Positions 11,938 through 24,338 of a stretch of DNA of 64,000 nucleotides are shown piece after piece. Source of the DNA: Hesseltinella vesiculosa (lineage: Eukaryota > Mucoromycota > Mucoromycetes > Mucorales > Cunninghamellaceae); contig MCGT01000007.1 of the NCBI GenBank assembly GCA_002104935.1, forward strand, positions 186,001 to 250,000, in the 5' to 3' direction. The translations under genes were made by a program, and so were the position numbers. The notes beneath the pieces were generated by a model. That model saw only the letters and a list, made by a program, of their open reading frames with translations, was not told where the DNA came from and did not search any database. The number at the start of each line of letters is the position of its first letter. Position 1 is the first letter of the stretch.

Positions 11938-14098
11938 CTAGATGAGGGAGCCAGATTGGCCAAAAGGCTGTTGTTGCTGTTGCTGTTGTTGTTGTTGTTG
12001 TTGAGGGAATGGAGAAGTGGCAAAGGCAGGCTGCTGGAACCCGGTGAGCTGAGGAGCCATCATGGGCTGTTGTTGAGGGGTAAAGGCACCGCCGGCAAAA
12101 CCAGTTGCTTGTTGCTGAACTCGCTGTTCTGCCATCATTTCGAGCAAGCTCTTGTTTTGGTTGGAGGCAGGGGTACCAGGAGCCGAGGATGAAGAGGCGC
12201 CAAAAGGATTACGGTTGGCTTGGCTGCTGATGGCTTGTGCGAAGGAGGGCGAGTTGGTGGTAGTGGTTGGGGTGCTGCTGCTGCTGGCTGCTCCGTTGGC
12301 GACAGGGCCTACGGTGTTGGCAAAGCCAGAGCCTACAGGAATGCGAAGGTTTCCGGTATTCCCAAAGGTATCCATGCCATCATCGCGGTTGCCCAGCACA
12401 GCATTCAAATGGGCATATCGGGGATCGTCGGTGGTCTTGGCAGTGGTGGGTGCCGAAGATGCCATGGGTTGTTGTGTGGTGACTGGATTGATCAAGGGGC
12501 TAGGTTGGAAGGCCGAGGTGGAAGCGGGCAGCGACGATGGGAAGGAGGAGGGCGATGCAGGCTGAGGCTGCTGGAGTCCGAATGGGTTGTTGGAGCCTGT
12601 GGCCATTGTTGGCTGGAAGGAGGGCATGCCGGTGAACTGAGGCTGAACGGCGGGCGCAGTCATCATGTTGGAGGGTTGGAATGCAGCGGCACCTGTCATT
12701 TGAGCTTGCATGGGGAACCCAGTCATCTGTGCTTGCAAGCCCTGGGGGAATACTTGCGGTTGCTGGTACGGGCTGTTGAGGTAAGGATTAGCTGTGAATT
12801 GGGGTTGTTGGATGGGTGTGGAGAAGGAGAACCCGGTGTTCTGAGGCCATTGTTGTTGTTGTTGGTAAGGATTCATCGTCGTAGGAGCAGGCAGCGCTTG
12901 GAATCTAATACGAAAGAATGAGCAGGCAATTTCCTTTTCTTGTTATGAGCTCATTTACTGCTGTGTGTTGGTGGAAAAGAGCTTTTCAGCGTTTTCCTTT
13001 TCCAATCTTGCACGCTGCTTTTCTTCACGTTCCTTCGCTTCTTGCTCGCTCATTTCGATCGCTCGAGCAAGGTCTTCGTCGCTGGAGGGGGAAAGATAAA
13101 AGAAACGAGAGGTGAGGTCGTGCCAAAGGCTAGTGAGGTTTACCCTTGGTCGCGTTTCTTGGAATCTTCCATGGCAAGGCGCTTGCTTTCTTCGATGGCT
13201 TTACGCAGGTCACTGTCTTCATCAATATAGCCGGGGCGCTGATATAGGCTTTCGCCATTTTCGTTGCGAGCGCCAATAATCGTTTCGTTCAAGTAGTCGC
13301 CGACGGAGGTCATGCGGTCTCGCATTTGCGATCGTTTCTGTCGCTCTTCCTTTAGTCGACCTTCGTCCATCAATAGGCTGGTGATGTCCTTGGCTTTTTG
13401 TCGCACTAGAAAAAAAAAATCAATATCGACGCAGCTGTGCTTAAAAAACGGGATCTATTACCGTTGCCACCAACGTCTTTGCCTTGTTCGTCAACATGCT
13501 GGAATTCTTTCAAGGTCTTGACTACGTAGAGATTCTCTTTGGCATACAATACAACATTGTCAGATCCAACTCGAATGCAATAATCCAAAAGCAGCAGCGC
13601 CTTGAAGACATGGCGCCAATTTTTTCCTTTGTCGTTCAGCCGTCGATCAATCATATCCATGATTTCTACAAAGTCCTGTCTAGTGTCACACGGGAAATAA
13701 TAAGAAAATAAAGGTCAGCTCTACCCGTCGAGGACGTTCATTCCCTTGGGAAGGTTCACTGCAAATGCACGCACCCCGTCTCCCACGCTGCTATTCCATT
13801 CCCACCTGTATGTGCCAAGACCTCCTCTTCTCTCCTATGGACTTACTGGTTATAGGTTGCTTGCGCAATTTCGTTCATCAGTGTGCCATTGGGTCCCCAA
13901 GGGTCATTGGATGTCGCTTCTCGTACTTTGATTTGGACATCTGAAAACCCTTTGGCATAGTTTTTTCTATAATAAAAGGAGAGATGAAAAACGATTGTTA
14001 CTGTTGGTCTCGGCCCACGCATATACATCATGGGCAGCCAGAAAAGAGTCATTGGAGTACGTCACTTACATGCTACGAACAACACCTTTCCCAGCCAT
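11938..14098 (-). CDS. Epsin (ENTH domain, two UIMs, NPF motifs), endocytic adaptor
   Basis: Clathrin adaptor acting at endocytic sites, binding PI(4,5)P2, ubiquitinated cargo and EH-domain partners. The ATG at 14098 gives MAGKGVVRSM; after an intron comes KNYAKGFSDVQIKVREATS, then NDPWGPNGTLMNEIAQATY and the exon with LNDKGKNWRHVFKALLLLDY, which together form the ENTH domain (first 140 residues or so). Two ubiquitin-interacting motifs follow: DSDLRKAIEESKRLAMED, and after an intron DEDLARAIEMSEQEAKE. The C-terminal half is Q/P/S/T-rich and disordered, with NPF in NPFGLQQ and RNPFGASS for EH-domain binding and a pure glutamine run before the end. It ends SGSLI, without a full clathrin-box LIDL. 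About 570 residues, counterpart of yeast Ent1/Ent2. Confidence 0.93.
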
Positions 14099-15364
14099 TG
14101 TTCAATAATATGTTCACTTTATTGTAAAGTGTTGAATAGAGAAAAAACAATAGGTTAAACAATCGAAAAAGGAAAAGAGAAAAATTCAAAGAAACCAAAA
14201 AAAGCGAGGAAAAAAAAAAGCCGGAGTTGGGAAGGCTCCAGAGCATCCCAATCACTGCATACCGAAGGCTCACCATCTCCTTGCTGACGTTGCCGGCGTT
14301 ATATGAGAGGGCTGACCAAAAAGAAAGTATTGAAGATGGCTGCTATTATTTGAGAAAGGTCGAAAACATTGGTTGTCTAGAGCATGTCTTGTAGAGGTAG
14401 AGCGGTGAATGAGATGGCAGGAAAAAAGCGCCTCGCTGGGCTGTTTTTTGTTTGTCAACAGAAAAACGAGCCGTGCTTGCTTCAATTACCGCGCTCGCTT
14501 CAGTGGGTGAGAATCATGATCTTCGAAAAAGAGAAAAGCCAATGTTGCAATATTGAACTAATGAATCCATGTGAAATTTTGTATGAACCGCATGGATGGT
14601 GATTGCACGAAGGCTACTCAGCCAGTGTGGGGTTGGCCAGCCAAAAAAAAAACAATTCAGGCTCCGACACGGCTGGCTGGTACCTACCAACCTCGAAAAA
14701 AAAACTGGTGTTGACAAGGTTGGCTGGATACTCACCACTGGTCGGCTTGATTTTTTCAGCCTTCATGCCTTTCATAAGACCTTGTTACCTTGCAAAGTCT
14801 CACTTTTATCCATTCACTCAGAAATAAATTAGACAGGATCTTTTTTTTTCAAAAGCAGAGGGATCCTTTGCGATTTGTGAATGTTCATCAGGCAATCCCA
14901 CCGCAAATAATCTGACCTCCACAAGTTCGCGTCAAAGTTGGCACACATGTCACATATGATAAGCAATAGTCTTGGTAAAAGTCATGAACCTTCTAGATGA
15001 TGCGGCACAGATCTAGAAATATCCCAAAAGATCTCAGGCACAAAAAAAAGAGACGTCGCCATTCATGCATCAACGAGACCACAATGGAGTCACACTATAC
15101 TGGGATTTTCTGCATGGTCTAAAAAACGAGGCCCTTTTTATTTTTCCAGCCTCTCTTCATACAACTCACTTTTTTTGAGCGTGCCTAAGCTAAGACCTCC
15201 ATGCTGGCCCAGATAGCAGCTAGCTCACTTTTTTTTTATTATACTTTCGCGATGTTTATTGTATTTAAAAAGATAATACAGCTTGTAAAAAAAAATGAGA
15301 GAGGAAAAATCTATGGAGTATGTATATAAAAGGCTATTAGTTTTCTTTGGAGGATTAAAAGGCA
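14099..15364. other. Intergenic, AT-rich, decayed repeat traces
   Basis: No gene can be supported in about 1.27 kb. Short frames at 14384-14830 have no recognisable content. At 14625-14745 the repeated words GGTTGGCCAGCC and GGTTGGCTGG resemble the core of the dispersed repeat family at 28-31 kb and may be a very old copy. Poly-A and poly-T tracts are frequent. The left end must carry the epsin promoter. Confidence 0.5.
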
Positions 15365-17409
15365 TTAAACATCTATTTCAAAATTGGTGATTTGGGGCAA
15401 ATAAGCGCACGCGCTCAATTCCAAAATATAAATGTCTTCGAATACATTCTTCCCATCATAACCACCTAAAATATACAAGCGAGAATCATGCAGCACTGCA
15501 GTGTGATAGCCTCGAGGCGAAGGTGCGCCGCCGTAGATTTTCCGAGTTTCCCAGCTCATTGTCACTAAAAAAAAAAAAAAAAAGGATCAGAACAAATGAT
15601 GTCATTGTGTGACAAACATGCAATGGTGATCTCTCTTCTTATCATCCTTACCCAAATTCAGCATTAACACATCATTGGAATAACGGTTACCATCATGGCC
15701 ACCAATCACAAAGATGTAAGAGCCTACTTGTGTTGCTGTATGAGCCAGTCGAGCCTTTTGTAAATCCAAATCCACCTGGGTCCACTTGTTATTCACTGGC
15801 AGTAACATAAAAAGCTAAATGAGCACAGCCTGGTTTCCTTTTTTTATCGAGGGAACGTTACCTAGGTCAAGAATGTACACGTTGCTGAAGCACTCATGGC
15901 CGTCACTACCGCCATACACGATCAGTTTGTCCTTGACCAAGTTGCCGGTGTGGTAACCTCGGGCAACAGGGGGCGCACCGGTGGGCTCAAGCTGAGCCCA
16001 GACTGGGCGGCTTGGATCCGAAATGTCGAGACTATGCACATCGGCCAAAGCTCTTGCGCCATCGCCACCACCAACGACAATGATCTTCTTTTTCCACAGG
16101 CATGTTGTGTGGGCTCGACGGGGTGAAGGCGGCAACCCTTCGACGGTAGGCTTGGACCATGTCAATGTTTCTAAATTTGAAAATAAAAGGAGGTCAGCCT
16201 TCTCCTTCTTCTTTTTGGGAGGAGGGGGTTGTGCCGTACCAGTATTCAATACATAAAGTTCATTAAAGTAATTAGGCCCATCCCCACCACCGAATAGATA
16301 TAAAAATGGCACCCGGCGACCATTTCCCACATCATGTTCGACAGTCGTGCAGGAATGAGCTCGACAAGAAGGAGGTAAATCACCTAAAGTTCTAGGTTTG
16401 GACCACGTCAAGGTATCTGGAAAGGGAAAAAAAAGTATAACGTCAGCCATGTGGCCAGTTTTCTCCTATCGCAGATTACCCATATCCAAAATGTACAGGG
16501 TGTTGAAACAGGTTTTGATATCGCAGCCTCCAAAGACATACAAGTGTTCGCCAATGAGATTGGCAGTATGAGCACGTAGAGGACGGGAAGGGCCTCGGCC
16601 AAAGGAGATGGCTCTTGACCAGTACATGCCAGCAGCCGGTGCAGGGGGGACGTTTGGGCTTGTGGTGAGCTCAATAGCAGCAGCCATATGGTCAGAGAGG
16701 TGGTGGTGTCTTCGGGAGTGATGGTGGGATCGATGTGAGGAACTATGTGAGCCGGAGCTGGTAGGGGGTTGCTGTTGCTGTTGCTGGTGTTGTTGATGAA
16801 GTGCAGAGGAAGAAGTGGTGTGACGTAGATTGGCATAGCTTGGACGACGTTTGGAAGAAGCTGCAGTGGAATGGGATGATGATCGATGTCTATCATAACC
16901 TGGGGGATAGGCTGAGGTGGTCACCACTGGTAAGCTGGTCGTGCTTGTCACTCCGTTTTGGCTCGGCGAACCTAATAAAAAGTCGTCAAAAAAGTCCACG
17001 CCTACCTGAATTCATGATCGTCTATTTTACCATCCAAGTCACGTCGATAACTTTTCTTTGACAGTGGGCGAGCATCATCTTGAAGCTGGAGGTCTTCCAT
17101 TGTATTTCTAATGTCAGTGAAACCTTCATCTTTGGCCATGTCGGGTGGAAGCGTAGGTGATTCTGGTTCCATGTCACCTGGCCCACTACAGAGAATGGAA
17201 AGAGAAAGAGATGAATGAGCAACAAAGATGTCAAAAAGGAGGTTCAAGCCAACCAGAAAAAAAAAAAAAAAGCTGGTTTGCTTGAAAGACAAAGAAGACA
17301 TTTACTCGTCAAAGGTTGAGGTGTGAGCTACTCTGGACGATGGCGAAGGATGGCGATCCAATGGTTTAATGGAAGCGGTAGGCAAAGACAGGTGCGATCT
17401 ATCTGTCAT
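15365..17409 (-). CDS. Kelch-repeat protein, six blades
   Basis: The ATG at 17409 gives MTDRSHLSLPTASIKPLD. A disordered N-terminal region follows, with an intron from 17030 down to 16972 that restores the frame (LDGSPSQNG) and removes an apparent stop. Further on are Ser- and His-rich runs and a QQHQQQQQQ stretch. Then six kelch motifs, each with a double glycine: YVFGGCD, YLFGGGD, IVVGGGD, IVYGGSD, FVIGGHD and YILGGYD. These should fold as one beta-propeller for protein binding. There is no BTB, F-box or long coiled coil, so the partner cannot be read from the sequence. The fold resembles the propeller of Tea1/Kel1 proteins, but the long coiled coil of those is missing. About 560 residues in at least seven exons. 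It ends FEIDV at 15365 and is divergent from Iwr1. Confidence 0.88.
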
Positions 17410-17574
17410 CACTACAATTACACCAGGTTGAGAACAAGAAGAGAAAGAGAAAAGTAAAAAAGGGAAGAAAAAGACAAAAACATCTCACTAGGCAATTTGC
17501 AATTTTTTGTGTCACCCACCACCGCCTTTTTTTTTTTTTTTTTTTTTTCTTCCTGAACCTTTTCACAATCGATC
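17410..17574. promoter_or_regulatory. Shared promoter, kelch protein / Iwr1
   Basis: Only 165 bases separate the two start codons. The stretch holds a T tract of about 23 bases at 17527-17549. No TATA box is obvious. Confidence 0.4.
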
Positions 17575-19019
17575 ATGGACAGTAAACCCACTCTTCTACG
17601 GATCAAACGAAAACGCTATGAAGAGCCTCTAGATACCCTACGTAAATATTAACCACGCACACTGGATCGATCTGATTTTTACGGGATCCTTTTTTTAAAA
17701 TAGTGGTGCAAGAGCAGCTGCAACGACAGCGCCTTGACAAACGGATACGAAAGAATAGCCTTGGCCAAGATCAAATGACTCATGGTACATTTACCTCTTT
17801 ACAATATCATCCATTCCTCACCCCTCTTTTTCTACCATTGTCAATAGCACCCCAGATCCCAAAGGTCTTCCGCTTTGCCGAAACCGTCGAAGAAAAGAGT
17901 TTCGCCAACGAATCCGAGGCTCTAAAGTTGAGAGTAAGTAATCTCTTACGGTGATCTAGAGTGATCTGAAAGTGCCTAATGCTTTGATTGTTCATCCCTC
18001 ATCCCTAGGATCGCATCAACAAATGGTCCAGCACCCCTGTCACCACCCAATCTACTACCGATGCGCAAGGACCAACCGTAATGATCGTCCCTGCCAGCTT
18101 TCCCTCCAACTCAATTCTTTTTAAACACTTAGAAACCTGTCAACCAAACACGATACCGCGTCATTCATGAGCAACGACCAAATCCCAACATGCCACCTGT
18201 GTAATAAGATGCTGCGGCGCGCGCAAGTCAGGTCAGCTTCACGCATTTTTTCTTTCCCGTAGTGTCCAGAGCTCGGCTGAGAAAGCTGTCAAAGATATGT
18301 TTCAAATGTTTGATGCTGTCAAAGATGAGAGCAGCAATGCAAAGTAAGATGACTGGGGAAAAGCAATTCGGCTGTGCTGATGATTTTTTTAGGCTGCTTA
18401 TGGACGAGGACGACGAAGAGGCCGATGATATCATGTGCAACTTCATCCCAATGGTCAAAGAATACCTCTCCTGTATGCAATTAGGGTGTCACCATGTCCA
18501 GGTACTCATAGCCTTTGCATAGTGAACGATTCAATGGACGAAGACTATGTGTATGATGTGTACTACTGTGATGTGACCAATAACCCTGCTTCGTTTGCTG
18601 GGGCCAATATTGCATCATTGTAAGCCCTGCGCACCCCTTGGAAAATTTCAAAGCATGGAACTCTGACCAAATATCTTTAGGGTCTGGTTCGATGACCAAA
18701 ATGAAGAGTACATGAATGATGACTCTGACAGCGAGCTGGGCGATTTCGCTGACGAAGACTCAAACGGTATGAAAACTGGCGTATGCTCACCTGTCGTGCT
18801 CACTGCCTTCATTTTATGATTGTGTAGCTGAAGATTTTTATCAAAACGACTATCCTGATGAAGTCAGCGACGAGGACTTTGAAGAACGTAAGATGAATCG
18901 CCCATTAACCAAAAAGACGGCTAAGATGAAGCTCACCCTATTTTCCTTGGCCTATAGAATTTGAAGACGGCGGATCTAGCGACAATTTCGACGAAGAATA
19001 TGATTTCTACTACTCTTAA
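17575..19019 (+). CDS. IWR1: Iwr1-like RNA polymerase II nuclear import factor (SLC7A6OS family)
   Basis: Iwr1 binds assembled RNA polymerase II and carries it into the nucleus. The ATG at 17575 gives MDSKPTLLRIKRKRYEEP, where LRIKRKR is the family's N-terminal nuclear localisation signal, followed across an intron by LVQEQLQRQRLDKR. The middle includes PKVFRFAETVEEKSF and TRYRVIHEQRP. The C-terminal half carries the family core: after the exon with KEYLS comes DYVYDVYYCDV and then LVWFDDQNEEYM. A strongly acidic tail follows (DDSDSELGDFADEDSN, then EYDFYYS). At least eight exons; several introns split codons but the frame is restored at each junction I checked. About 310 residues. Confidence 0.88.
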
Positions 19020-19560
19020 TCCCATTTATTCCCTTTTCTTTCTTGCTCGTTTCATTTCAAAGTAAAGTTCAGCCTTGGATCATCTCCAGGAGCCAAATCG
19101 GCTAAATTCACTAGATTTCCTTTGAGCCGTGAATAGCATTTTTGGCGGCTACCCAACCTGCTAATCATTTTCAAGTGCTCGAGAAAGCAAAATCATGTGC
19201 ACCCTAAGCTAGCTCTCATGCACGCATAGCCATCGGCCATCAGTAACAGTAGACGCTCTGGTTGGGCGACTGTTACATTGATTTGGAAAACTCTGGATTT
19301 TGGGTCGTTGGATTGTTATGGAAACGTAGTACTCTGTACAGTCAATATCATTTAAACTTATAGTTTGATAAAGTTATAACTTGTATTTTTGCTGACACTG
19401 AGACGTTGCACAGGGCTTAAACATGGTTACGCTCAGCCGATAGTGAAAAAAACTTGTAATTTATTTTTTTTTGAGTCGTGGCTTTCTTTTTTTTCATTTC
19501 TTGTGGTTTTTATGGTAAAACAAATAAAACAGAGCTCGGCAAATATCCGCAGGCAGAATT
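19020..19560. other. Intergenic, no gene seen
   Basis: About 540 bases between Iwr1 and the palindrome. AT-rich, with short frames only. No RNA gene could be recognised. Confidence 0.5.
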
Positions 19561-19565
19561 GGCTG

Positions 19566-20562
19566 CGATGACAATTTTAACATCGGTGTTTAAAACCCCC
19601 AAAAAAAGATGTCAGATCTATGAACTACCCACGCGCAGAAAAAAAAACATGGCGATGGTATACAAAGGTACAGAAGGTTTTGAAAAAAAAAATTGAAGGC
19701 GCAAAATATACTGTACTCTCCCAGAAAAATTCTGAATAGAAAAATGATATACAAAAAAAAACTGTTCTAGTTCACTTGGATTAAGCTTGGGAATGTTGTT
19801 TTAAGGACAGAGTGCGCTCATCTCGAAAAAAAAATTGGTCTCCAGGACACGCGTGAAAACCGTCAAAGTCTGAAAAAGCAATTGCGGGGACGGGAACCAA
19901 GTCATCCCGGGTTCGAAAAAAACCCCATATTTAGACATGGCAAGAAAAGTGTAATGTTTAAGCAAATACTTGCCTTCAAAGGGAATGAAAATAATTGTGA
20001 GCGATATATTTTTCTTTATATGGGTGATGGATTTTTTGAAAATATACTTTCTAAAAAAGTAGCAATTATACTTTTTAGGAAAGTATATTTTCAAAAAATC
20101 CATCACCCATATAAAGAAAAATATATCGCTCACAATTATTTTCATTCCCTTTGAAGGCAAGTATTTGCTTAAACATTACACTTTTCTTGCCATGTCTAAA
20201 TATGGGGTTTTTTTCGAACCCGGGATGACTTGGTTCCCGTCCCCGCAATTGCTTTTTCAGACTTTGACGGTTTTCACGCGTGTCCTGGAGACCAATTTTT
20301 TTTTCGAGATGAGCGCACTCTGTCCTTAAAACAACATTCCCAAGCTTAATCCAAGTGAACTAGAGCAGTTTTTTTTTTTGTGCATCGTTTTTCCTTTCAG
20401 ATTTTTTCTAGGAGAGAATTTACACCTTTCAAAATCTTCTGTACCTTTTTATACCATCGCCATGTTTTTTATTTTCTGCGCGCAGGTACAGTGGTTGACT
20501 AGATGGTCTTACGATCTGACATCAATTTTGGTTTTTAAACACCGATGTTAAAATTGCTACCG
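19566..20562. repeat. Large palindrome (inverted repeat) with 7-base loop
   Basis: The two arms mirror each other. The inner arms, about 19762-20061 and 20069-20370, are almost identical over 300 bases; I see only a few mismatches, one within the last 15 bases before the loop. The loop is about 20062-20068. Outside these the mirror continues at lower identity with small indels to about 19566 on the left (AACATCGGTGTTTAAAAC) and 20562 on the right (GTTTTTAAACACCGATGTT). The right end touches the transposase remnant. It contains no open frame longer than chance. It could be a foldback element or two head-to-head copies of one terminal repeat. Confidence 0.9.
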
Positions 20563-21527
20563 TCAGCCCTATGGACATACTGGTAACTGGGTTTACGGAA
20601 AACAAAAAGCCTGGATTACTAGTGATGTGTTCCGGCACTGCATTGTGGAAATATGTTCAAAAATTGACAAAAGACACCGTGGTCAAAAATGCTTCCTCGT
20701 CTTGGACAATGCTCCAACTCAAAAAATCGATGATGAGCTGAAAAAGTGCCTTGGAAATGTAGAAAGAAATATTTTTACCTCTTACAGTAACACGGCCAGT
20801 CAGTACTAGCATGTCCTTCGCGCTGCAGAAAGCCCTCTCAGCAAGAATATTAAAGGGAGTGACCTACCGTATAAAAAATCAATGCAAAGACAGCAATTTT
20901 CATTGCAATAATGGCGTGGAACGATGACACGTCCGCGGCCATTAAGGACTGCTTCGTAAAAACGGGAATTTTTGGAGCCTCCTCTGACGGTGCTAAGATC
21001 ACTAGAACGCGAAGAAATGGCCAGCACTGAAAGCATGACTCAGCCAACGGACGCCACTATCGCAAGACTCAGAAGTGCCGGTCTCCCGAAAGGCATCATG
21101 GACGATATTGCCTCTGCCGGTGAAATTGATCATGACAGCTTAGCCTTCCCAGTGCACTGGGATACTGGCAAAGATGTTACAGTTAACGGTTGATGTTCTT
21201 ATTCAACTTGGAGAACGACAATGCTGATGGTATCAGCCATGGTTTTGACATGAACACAGAAAATAAGCAATTGGAAGAAGTCGCTGGCACGGACGATGAG
21301 ACATTAATCAAGGACCTTCATCACTTTGCCATGCTTGTCAACAACACTATGAATGCAATTCCATTCAACACTGAAACTGAAATGGAACTGTCTATTATAT
21401 TGGGCAAAGTTGCCTCAGAACTAGAGTCAAGCATCGGAAGCAGATCGAAGCCGAGCCAAAATAAAAACGGCACTGTGTCACTCTTTTTGGTCATGTATGT
21501 TACACGGAAATACCATACAAAGCATTA
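20563..21527 (+). pseudogene. Decayed pogo/Tigger-type (DDE) transposase
   Basis: Fragments of a DDE-superfamily transposase in several frames. At 20568-20806 the reading GKQKAWITSDVFRH leads to CFLVLDNAPTQ, the second catalytic aspartate block, and stops at 20806. In another frame at about 20900-20995, AIMAWNDDTSAAIKDCF and VKTGIF match the usual sequence after the catalytic core. Then come ATIARLRSAGLPKGIMDD (about 21055-21110) and, from 21193, an acidic C-terminal tail with NLENDNADG and LIKDLHHFAMLVNNTMNAI, open for over 100 codons. The first aspartate region and the N-terminal DNA-binding domain are absent. Frame changes and stops make it inactive. Part of the C-terminal tail recurs at 43609-43700. 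Confidence 0.75.
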
Positions 21528-21529
21528 AG

Positions 21530-23828
21530 CCAAAACTAATAACTTTTATTTTTTCGAAAATCCCAAATCCATTTTTATTAGTTTAAATGATATTGACTGT
21601 AATGACAGGCCATCAGTCGTATATATCGCTTTTTTTCACCAGTAGTGTTACTGTGAGGTCGCCAGGCGTCAGTGGTATCCTACGCCTTCATTTTTTCCAT
21701 CAGCACCGAACGCGGTGTCGCTGTGGCTCTGTATTGTCAAAAAGACCGTGTCTACTTGGTGTTGTGGTTGGGCCGATGTATGAATCTTCGTCCGTTCCTT
21801 TCATTAGGTGCTCCACACACAAAAATGTCTTGCATGTTGAGAGACTCACCATGTTCCTATTTCTTCTTGATCTAGAGGATCAGCCCCGCATTTGGATCAC
21901 TGCCACCATATTGGGAAAGGTAAAATGACGCCAATCATGAGCAAATGCAAAAAAAAAAAAAAAGTGAGACGACAATGCTTTGCTTTAGTGGCTGGCATAC
22001 TTGATTTGCTTTCTCACCATGCATATTCGAGTTTTCGTTGGTCTTGGCGCTAAGGGGAATAAAAGGTTAGTGTTTCCAGTTTGCTGCGTATTTGGATACT
22101 GTGAATTTACCTTGCAGATCAATGGAGTAGGGAATGGAGGTCGCAAGATGCCAAGCGAGTTAGTTGCATAGCGAAAGCAAAAAAAAAAAAATGTCTGCCG
22201 AATGTTTCGCGATGTTAAGAATTAATGGTAACATGGCTGTTGAGGTCTTGCCCTTAACATACGACGTGTTTGGCTGAATGGATAGCAGGCTGATTTTTTG
22301 ATCACCTGTCATTATAAGCAAGAGCCGAAAGCTGCTGATCAGAAATGGTCAAGGTTTGCGATCCTTCGAGGTTCTTTGAGAGTGAGAGACCGAAAGTAAA
22401 AGTTAAGCCAATGTCGTTCCCTGCCTACCAATTAAAAAGGATGGACAGGTGGTCCAAAGCGATCAGGCACACCACTATTCCCAGTAAGCTACTGCATGAA
22501 CCTTCGCCAAGCAGCTCCCTCCCGTAACCCCCTTGTTTCAAACCAAACCCCTGGAAAGTACTTCAAAAGCACGAGACCCGTTTTCCTTCTGGCTTTCCCA
22601 CGAAAGCCACCAAGTCGACACTGGATCCAACAAGCATCAGGAGACCCCACCAACAGTACAAGAATGACAATCAAAGTATGGGCATGCTAGATGCATTTGG
22701 CCTAGGTGGCCGGTCTCCCAAGCAAGGCAATCGACGGAGGCCGGCCAAGGAAGAGAGAAAAAGAAGCGAAAAAAAAGAGGGGTTAGAAAGAGCCTGTCAC
22801 ACATCTCATAGCCCCATTGTGACTTACCCGTGAAATTGTACAAGATGGATCAGCTTGGAGACAAGGTCATTGACACAAAATGAGTTGGTTATTTGTGCAG
22901 AAAAAAAGAGAAAAAATAGAGAGAGGACGTTAGCCGTTGTTCAAAACTCTAAAAATTAACATTACCTTTGAAGGATAGCATTTTTCCAGCGTTTGCCTGT
23001 TCAGATATCCAAAACGTCCTAGATTTCCAACTTTCCATGTCATTCTTGCACAAAATAGGACTCCGCCAGCTAAGTGTCATAAAGGAAAAAAGTGAGCCAT
23101 CGGCTTTATCTTCAGTACCTTTGTCGACAGGAGCATCAGGAAATCGTTCGGACGTCACTGAGAGTTGTTGGCCACAACAGGTTCCAGAATCATATCAGCC
23201 TACCGAAAACAGTAGGCATTCCATCACGCTTGTGGAGGAGAGGGACCAGCCTCGGTTTTGGGCACCGAGGATAATATGTCGGCGGGCAGTTTTGGGACCC
23301 GAGGACGGTAGGCAGGGTAGAGCAAGACAAATGCAGGGCGATTGTTGGCAGTTCACCTTTGCCAAAAAAAAAAAAAATTGGATGAGATAAATGCTTGACA
23401 ACGCGCTTTGCCTCATTACCGTTTATGGTGGCAAAATTGATAGGGCTGGTTGCTGTCGATGAGTCGGAAGGGATGCCATTGCCGCCATGGTTTGCTATTA
23501 GCGATGGCGGCAGAAAGTTGAATAATTGCAAACACCTGAGATAGGATTCGTATATTTTAAACCCACCATCGGGTGTGATAGAGATGGTGGCTGCAGACAC
23601 AGGTACAAAGCAGGCTTTCAGTCCAAGCAGGAGCAAAAAACAGTCGACAGCAACTTGCACAATGGAAAAAAAAAGATGGGCTTGAAATCAAGCGGTCGGC
23701 CGCGCTTCCGCCATCAACAAAATAGGTAGCTGTGAGTTGTGTGCGCCATTCGTTTGAACACCTGTGTTAAATTTCCATCTTCCAAAGCGGTTAACAGGTG
23801 TTCTAGAGATATCGCTTTCTTGGCTCAG
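21530..23828. other. Gene-poor region, no supported gene
   Basis: About 2.3 kb with many open frames of 60-156 codons on both strands, none with a domain I recognise. Minus-strand frames at 22950-23660 can be joined by plausible introns into a reading with a hydrophobic N-terminus, but the first exon begins with GTG and no in-frame ATG is close, so I do not call it. Several A tracts occur (for example about 21948-21963). Confidence 0.45.
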
Positions 23829-24166
23829 CATCATCCAGGCAGGGAATCATCCAGGCAGGGAATCATCCAGGCAGGGAACCATTCAGGGTATCATCAAAGC
23901 AGGTTATCATGTAGGCGGGTATCATCCAGGGTATCGTCTAGGTTGGGTATCGTCTAGATAGGGTATCATTCAGGGTATCATCTAGGCAGGAAGTTTTCTA
24001 ACCTGGGTACCTTCTGACCTTGGTTTCTTCTAAGTTGGGTATCTTTTAGCCTGGGTATCTTTTAGCCTGGGTATCTTTTAGCCTGGGTATCTTCTAAGCA
24101 AGGTATGTTCTTGATGGGGTATCTTGTAGGCATGATGTCATCCGGGCAGGGTATATTCTCAGCAGA
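23829..24166. repeat. Degenerate 16-bp minisatellite
   Basis: About 20 units of a 16-base word, roughly GGGTATCATCTAGGCA, run from 23829 to 24166. It opens with three almost perfect copies of TCATCCAGGCAGGGAA and has three identical copies of GGGTATCTTTTAGCCT at about 24037-24085. Because 16 is not a multiple of three, a frame through the array changes phase with each unit. Confidence 0.9.
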
Positions 24167-24338
24167 ACATCATTGCAGGTATTATATACCGAATTTTTTT
24201 CAAATTCAGTGAGCAGCACCCCATGTCACCTCTGCCTTGGTTATTAGTGGCTGGCCAGTGCACCAACACGGGGAGCCTATGTAAGAAAAATATGAGTTGC
24301 TATTCATCTCCTGATTTCCAAACGACGTGGTAGCTTAC

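Noticed and set aside
12220..12921. Long plus-strand frame over the epsin C-terminus
   Set aside because: It is antisense to the Q/P-rich, low-complexity end of epsin, where complementary frames stay open by composition.
16981..16999. Apparent start of a separate kelch protein within the gene
   Set aside because: The codon is GTG inside a 59-base intron; using the donor at 17030 and acceptor at 16972 joins both parts in frame.
19905..19930. GGGTTCGA word in the palindrome, like a tRNA B box
   Set aside because: No matching A box or cloverleaf around it; the word is followed by an A run and recurs in the mirrored arm.
22490..23660. Possible minus-strand secreted or membrane protein from linked exons (hydrophobic start, later a second hydrophobic run)
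   Set aside because: The apparent signal peptide begins with GTG and no in-frame ATG lies upstream; several alternative introns fit equally well, so no single model is supported.
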